Part shown: positions 60,214-64,000 of the stretch, in pieces | How positions within the stretch are numbered: the stretch's first letter is position 1 | Layout of the letters: the number at the start of each line of letters is the position of its first letter | Source: Herbaspirillum rhizosphaerae_A | GTDB lineage: Bacteria; Pseudomonadota; Gammaproteobacteria; Burkholderiales; Burkholderiaceae_D | Direction: 5' to 3' | NCBI RefSeq assembly: GCF_046025915.1 | Contig: NZ_JAQQFR010000001.1 | Coordinates: 248,001 to 312,000, forward strand | Length of the DNA stretch: 64,000 nt | Position numbers and translations under genes: made by a program | Notes under the pieces: generated by a model | Told to the model about the DNA's origin: nothing | Database searches by the model: none | What the model saw: the letters and a program-made list of their open reading frames with translations, nothing else

Positions 60214-61161
60214 ATGCATCGCGTCGGATACTTGCTGCAGGATGGGTTTCAGATCATGGCGGTGGCGACACAGGCGGTATTCGAGTACGCCAATATGGTC
60301 GCCGGAGAAACCTTCTATCAGGTCGAGAACTATTCGCTGGCCGGGAATGAGGTGCGCTCATCCCTCGGCTTGCGCGTCGAAACGCGGGTGCCGACTGCGC
60401 GGACGCAGGTAGATACCTGGATCGTCACCGGCGTCGGTGACCCGCTGAGTTTTCCGGCCTCGGATGAAGAGCAAGCTTTCCTGAAAAAAGCCGCCGCGCG
60501 CGCGCGGCGTGTCGCGGCGATCTGTACCGGCGGGTTCGTGCTGGCGGAGGCGGGATTGCTGGAAGGACGGCGCGCCACCACGCACTGGTACTTTGCGCGC
60601 GAGATGCAGAAGCGCTTTCCGGATATTCAGGTGGAAGATGATCGGATTTACATCGTCGACGGTCCGATCTGGACGTCGGCAGGCATGACGGCAGGATTGG
60701 ATCTGGCGCTGGCGATTGTAGAGAAAGATCTGGGCAGCGACGCGATGCGCTCGGTCGCGCACAAGCTGGTGATGTATCAGCGCCGCTCGGGCGGACAATC
60801 GCAGCATTCCGAAATCCTCGATCTGTCGCCGAAGTCGGATCGCATTCAGAATGCACTGAACTATGCGCGCAAGAATCTCAGCAAGGAATTGACAGTCGAT
60901 GAGCTGGCGGAATCCGTCAATCTCAGTCCGCGTCAGTTCAGCCGTGTGTTCACCGAAGAAACCGGACAATCACCGGCCAAGGCCATCGAAGGATTGCGCC
61001 TGGAAGCGGCGCGACTGATGATTGAGCAAAGCCGCCATCCGCTGGAAGTGATCGCCAGAGAGACCGGCTTCCGTGACCGGCGTCACATGCGGGAAGTATT
61101 CATGCGCGGATTCGGTGTGCCGCCGCAAGCGATCCGGCGCGATGTGCGTGAAGCCAAATAG
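60214..61161 (+). CDS. GlxA-family regulator: DJ-1/PfpI domain plus AraC HTH
   Basis: 315 residues with AAGGA 7-11 nt before the ATG. Residues about 1-190 form a class I glutamine amidotransferase-like domain (HRVGYLLQDGFQIMAVATQA, VAAICTGGFVLAEAGLLEGR with the nucleophile-elbow Cys, ATTHWYFAREMQKRFPDIQV). Residues about 215-312 carry the AraC double HTH: ELTVDELAESVNLSPRQFSR, VFTEETGQSPAKAIEGLRLE and IARETGFRDRRHMREVFMRG. Known GlxA-type regulators sense small nitrogen or carbonyl compounds. It is divergent from two SDR genes. Confidence 0.9.
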   Translation: MHRVGYLLQDGFQIMAVATQAVFEYANMVAGETFYQVENYSLAGNEVRSSLGLRVETRVPTARTQVDTWIVTGVGDPLSFPASDEEQAFLKKAAARARRVAAICTGGFVLAEAGLLEGRRATTHWYFAREMQKRFPDIQVEDDRIYIVDGPIWTSAGMTAGLDLALAIVEKDLGSDAMRSVAHKLVMYQRRSGGQSQHSEILDLSPKSDRIQNALNYARKNLSKELTVDELAESVNLSPRQFSRVFTEETGQSPAKAIEGLRLEAARLMIEQSRHPLEVIARETGFRDRRHMREVFMRGFGVPPQAIRRDVREAK

Positions 61162-61196
61162 AAGAGGCGGTTGAGCACTCTGCCTTACGTTTGCAT

Positions 61197-61814
61197 TTAT
61201 GCGGCTGCCACCGGCTGCGGCAGAAACTGCGCGATGTTCTTCATCATGCGCGCAACGTATTCATCCTTCTCACCCACCGGTGCGACATAGTGGATGGCGC
61301 TTTGTGCCGCATCGATTCCTTCCAGCCGCGCGATCACCCACGCCGCCAGATAGTTTGATGCCAGACACCCGCCTGCCGTGGCGAGATTGCCTCTGGCGAA
61401 GAACGGCTGATTCAAGACTTCCACACCCGCCTCCTGTACCCACGGCTTGGTCGTGAGATCGGTGCAGGCCGGCACTTTGTCAAGCAAACCGAGCTTGGCC
61501 AATATCAGCGTGCCGGAGCATTGCGCCCCCAACAGTTGCCGCGACGGATCCAGTTGCAGGCGCGCCATGATTTCTTCGCTGGCCACCACGTCTCGGGTTT
61601 TGATGCCGCTGCCGACGAGGACGGCGTCGGCGCGTCCAGCCTCTTCCAGCGTAATGTGAGATTCGATGTCGAGACCGTTCATGGACCGCAACTGTTTGGT
61701 CGGCCCGGCGATAGAGACGCGCCAATCCGGCTTCTTGATGCGATGGAGGATGCCGAAGGCGATCAGCGAATCCAGTTCGTTGAAGCCGTCAAAGGTCAGA
61801 ATGCTGATGTGCAT
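61197..61814 (-). CDS. DJ-1/PfpI-family protein
   Basis: 205 residues: HISILTFDGFNELDSLIAFG, DAVLVGSGIKTRDVVASEEI, LLGAQCSGTLILAKLGLLDK with the nucleophile Cys, TDLTTKPWVQEAGVEVLNQP and LATAGGCLASNYLAAWVIAR. The pattern (E-x-D in strand 1, Cys elbow) is that of the DJ-1/ThiJ family, including isonitrile hydratases and glyoxalase III-like proteins. No AraC domain. It converges on the GlxA-type gene (35 bp apart) and is divergent from the MocR gene at 61916, which probably controls it. Confidence 0.87.
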   Translation of the reverse strand: MHISILTFDGFNELDSLIAFGILHRIKKPDWRVSIAGPTKQLRSMNGLDIESHITLEEAGRADAVLVGSGIKTRDVVASEEIMARLQLDPSRQLLGAQCSGTLILAKLGLLDKVPACTDLTTKPWVQEAGVEVLNQPFFARGNLATAGGCLASNYLAAWVIARLEGIDAAQSAIHYVAPVGEKDEYVARMMKNIAQFLPQPVAAA

Positions 61815-61915
61815 GGCGCGGTTTTCCTGTTCAAGTCCGATGGCGATGAGGCATCATAGAACCCGCAATCAGTACAATCAAATTATTGTCATGGATACAT
61901 AGGACAAGCCACAAC

Positions 61916-63250
61916 ATGGCGCACGCACGCTACAAACAACTGGTCGATCTCTTCGCTGCAGATATCCGCTCCGGCCTGCTCAGGCCCGGCACGCGCTTGC
62001 CGACACACCGCCAGCTCGCCGCAAAGGAAGGATTGGCGCTGGTCACCGCCACGCGGGTCTATGCCGAGCTGGATGCAATGGGGCTGGTCAGCGGGGAAAC
62101 CGGGCGCGGCACGTTCGTCCGCGAGACCGCCCTGCCGCCTGATCAGGGCGTCGATTTGCAAGCGGTGGCGGCGGGCGTGATCGATCTCAACTTCAACTAC
62201 CCTTCCCTGCCTGAGCAAACCCGGCTACTGAGCACCGCTTTGCGCCGGCTCGCGTCCTCCGGTGATCTGGAAGCGCTGCTGCGCTACCAGCCGCATGCCG
62301 GACGTCCGCATGAACGCGCCACCGTGGCGCAGCATCTCGCGAGCCGGGGATTGTCCGTCGCAGCCGAACAGGTGTTGATTGTCAGTGGCGCACAGCATGG
62401 CCTCGCGGTGACAGCCATGGCATTGCTCAATCCCGGCGATGTGGTGGCGACGGATGCGCTGACTTATTCGGGATTCAAGGTACTCGCTGAGGCGCAACGG
62501 CTGGAGCTGGCGGCCGTTCCTTTATCCGAACACGGCCCCGATCTGGATGCCTTGGAAAAACTGTGCAGGAAGCGGCGTGTGCGTGCGCTGTACACCATGC
62601 CGACGCTGCACAATCCGATGGGCTGGGTGATGAATCTGGAGCAGCGTAAAAGGTTGGTGGCGATCGTCCGGCAATACGGATTGCTGATTATCGAAGATGC
62701 CGCTTACGCCTTTCTCGCGGAAGATCCACCTCCGCCACTTGCAGCGCTGGCGCCGGAAACTACGATCTATGTCTCGGGATTGTCGAAGAGTGTCGCGACC
62801 GGATTGCGCGTCGGCTTTGTCGCCGCCCCGCTGCCGCTGGTGCAAAAGATCGAACGCGCCATCCGCGCCACCACCTGGAACACACCCGGCGTCATGACGG
62901 CGATTGCCTGCGACTGGCTTGAGGATGGCAGCATTGCCCGGCTGGAAGCAGACAAACGCGCCGACGCACGGAGCAGACAGACGATGGCCCGAAAAATCCT
63001 CAAGGGCCTGCGTACCATCTCGCATCCGGCGTCTTATTTTCTGTGGCTGCCGCTGCCGGAAGAAGTCCGCGCCGATCAGGTCGCGATGGCGCTATTGCAA
63101 GAAAATGTCTCCGTCTCGACCGCTGAACCGTTTGCCGTCGGCGAACACGTGCCGCATGCCATCCGGCTCGCACTGGGGTCGGTGGAACCCGACGCATTGC
63201 AGACAGCGCTCAGGACAGTAAGAAAAGTTATCGAGGGCTATGCGTATTAA
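61916..63250 (+). CDS. MocR/PdxR-type regulator (GntR HTH + aminotransferase domain)
   Basis: 444 residues from the ATG at 61916 (AGGAC at 61902-61906); ten more codons are open from a TTG. N-terminal GntR HTH: FAADIRSGLLRPGTRLPTHR, QLAAKEGLALVTATRVYAEL, GLVSGETGRGTFVRE. Then a fold type I aminotransferase domain with VSGAQHGLAVTAMALLNPGD, MPTLHNPMGWVMNLEQRKRL, IIEDAAYAFLAEDPPPPLAA and the PLP lysine in YVSGLSKSVATGLRVGFVAA. MocR proteins use PLP-bound amino compounds as effectors and often act on a divergent gene, here the PfpI-type gene. Confidence 0.9.
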   Translation: MAHARYKQLVDLFAADIRSGLLRPGTRLPTHRQLAAKEGLALVTATRVYAELDAMGLVSGETGRGTFVRETALPPDQGVDLQAVAAGVIDLNFNYPSLPEQTRLLSTALRRLASSGDLEALLRYQPHAGRPHERATVAQHLASRGLSVAAEQVLIVSGAQHGLAVTAMALLNPGDVVATDALTYSGFKVLAEAQRLELAAVPLSEHGPDLDALEKLCRKRRVRALYTMPTLHNPMGWVMNLEQRKRLVAIVRQYGLLIIEDAAYAFLAEDPPPPLAALAPETTIYVSGLSKSVATGLRVGFVAAPLPLVQKIERAIRATTWNTPGVMTAIACDWLEDGSIARLEADKRADARSRQTMARKILKGLRTISHPASYFLWLPLPEEVRADQVAMALLQENVSVSTAEPFAVGEHVPHAIRLALGSVEPDALQTALRTVRKVIEGYAY

Positions 63251-63406
63251 CAATGCGATCAAGATTTCCACGGTGTTGCCAGGATAAAGTTCGTCCACGA
63301 ACGCTTGCGCAGGCACCACGTAGAATGTCCGGTTGTAGTTGAAATGAAATCAGCAGACTCGGACGTCTATTCGAAATTTGACAGAGATCTTTACAAGGAG
63401 CCGCAT

Positions 63407-63811
63407 ATGGCGATGGTGAAAATGGTGGAAGATGGCGCTGCGCCGAAAGAGGTGCAAGCAGTGTTCGACGATATCAAGGCCACACGCAAGTCGGATTGGA
63501 TCAACAACTTCTGGAAAGTCCTGGCAAGCTCCCCTGCCACCCTCCAGCGCATCTGGTCCAACGTCAAGCAGGTGATGGCGCCGGGAGCGATCGATCCGCT
63601 GACCAAGGAGATGCTGTATATCGCGGTGAGCGTGACGAACAACTGCGAATATTGCATCCACTCGCACACTGCGGCGGCAAAAGCAAAAGGCATGACGGAC
63701 GAAATGTTCGCAGAGCTGCTTGCGGTTGTTGGTTTGGCGAACGAAACCAACCGGCTTGCGAATGGCTACCGGATACCGGTCGACGAGCAATTTATTCCGA
63801 AGCTTGATTAA
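63407..63811 (+). CDS. AhpD-like carboxymuconolactone decarboxylase-family protein
   Basis: 134 residues from the ATG at 63407, with AAGGAG at 63395-63400; the upstream 34 open codons include no site. The redox motif VTNNCEYCIHSHTAAAKAKG has C-x-x-C and the following His, preceded by LTKEMLYIAVSV with the catalytic Glu; this is the AhpD/CMD peroxidase-like pattern. It likely works in alkylhydroperoxide or general thiol defence. The C-terminus is RIPVDEQFIPKLD. Confidence 0.88.
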   Translation: MAMVKMVEDGAAPKEVQAVFDDIKATRKSDWINNFWKVLASSPATLQRIWSNVKQVMAPGAIDPLTKEMLYIAVSVTNNCEYCIHSHTAAAKAKGMTDEMFAELLAVVGLANETNRLANGYRIPVDEQFIPKLD

Positions 63812-63868
63812 CGCGGTGGGTGACGAGTTTGAATAAGTGCCCGCCAGGACGTATCGATCTGCGAGCAA

Positions 63869-63897
63869 AAAAAATCCACATGGAGACCATGTGGATT
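63869..63897 (-). terminator. Intrinsic terminator of the right-edge gene
   Basis: AATCCACATGG (63873-63883) and CCATGTGGATT (63887-63897) form a perfect 11-bp stem with a 3-nt loop. The A-run at 63867-63874 is a T-run on the minus strand, 23 bp beyond the stop of the gene entering from the right. On the plus strand it may also stop the AhpD-like transcript, less efficiently. Confidence 0.9.
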
Positions 63898-63919
63898 GAA
63901 GTTTCAAGGTACGACGGAG

Positions 63920-64000
63920 TTAACGCTTTACAGTAGAAAATATCAGATCGTATTGCTCGAATGTCGCCTCGGGAATGGACAGGCTGGCGGCACTCGCCGA
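63920..64000 (-). CDS. C-terminal fragment of a gene leaving the window
   Basis: A minus-strand frame is open from the right edge to a TAA at 63920-63922 and gives the 26 residues SASAASLSIPEATFEQYDLI-FSTVKR. A perfect terminator hairpin follows immediately, which supports this being the real end of a gene. The fragment is too short for family assignment. Confidence 0.55.
   Translation of the reverse strand, partial: SASAASLSIPEATFEQYDLIFSTVKR

Overview
The window looks like chromosomal DNA of a high-GC betaproteobacterium, most likely of the Oxalobacteraceae (Herbaspirillum/Collimonas type). This is an inference from gene style: many LysR/GntR regulators, amino-acid and NitT/TauT ABC importers, an aromatic-acid symporter next to benzoylformate decarboxylase, and strong GC bias at third codon positions. 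No rRNA, tRNA, CRISPR array, transposase or integrase was seen.

Layout. 1-4972: catabolic/uptake operon (RraA-like aldolase, class I aminotransferase, polar amino-acid ABC importer). 5037-9627: OsmC protein, a LysR/DMT-exporter divergent pair, and an NmrA-like oxidoreductase divergent from a LysR regulator. 9712-11358: CSS-EAL c-di-GMP phosphodiesterase. 11693-13057: aromatic-acid MFS symporter. 13133-22105: a co-directional, lower-GC block holding a HipBA toxin-antitoxin pair and a tightly coupled three-gene operon (unknown protein, PLD-fold protein, large SF2 helicase), read here as a candidate antiphage system. 22198-26400: LysR regulator divergent from benzoylformate decarboxylase and benzaldehyde-type dehydrogenase. 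The same LysR-type operator and promoter, with identical spacing, lies upstream of both the MFS gene and the decarboxylase gene, so the block appears to interrupt one ancestral aromatic-acid regulon.

26580-34650: four-gene minus-strand operon (three phage-tail-collar paralogues and a Hint-domain protein) divergent from a giant Ig-repeat autotransporter. 35121-39923: NitT/TauT-type ABC importer, amidase and GntR regulator. 40032-41371: YeeE/YedE pair plus an unknown gene. 41732-48953: mixed accessory genes, solitary solute-binding proteins, GNAT, DUF4189 protein, SDR and small ORFs. 49192-50700: OYE-family reductase divergent from an ArsR-type regulator. 50995-51384: Gln/Asn-rich low-complexity protein. 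51577-56055: two VOC proteins and a catabolic operon (HAD dehalogenase, solute-binding protein, PLP dehydratase) facing a GntR regulator across a very regular double operator. 56428-64000: orphan spore-coat-U-type secreted protein, N-formylglutamate amidohydrolase, ABM monooxygenase, two SDRs, GlxA-type and PfpI-type proteins, a MocR regulator, an AhpD-like protein and the C-terminus of a gene leaving the right edge.

Most single-gene functions rest on motifs read by eye. The least explained parts are the 15396-22105 operon, its adjacent HipBA operator array, and the collar/Hint/autotransporter locus.
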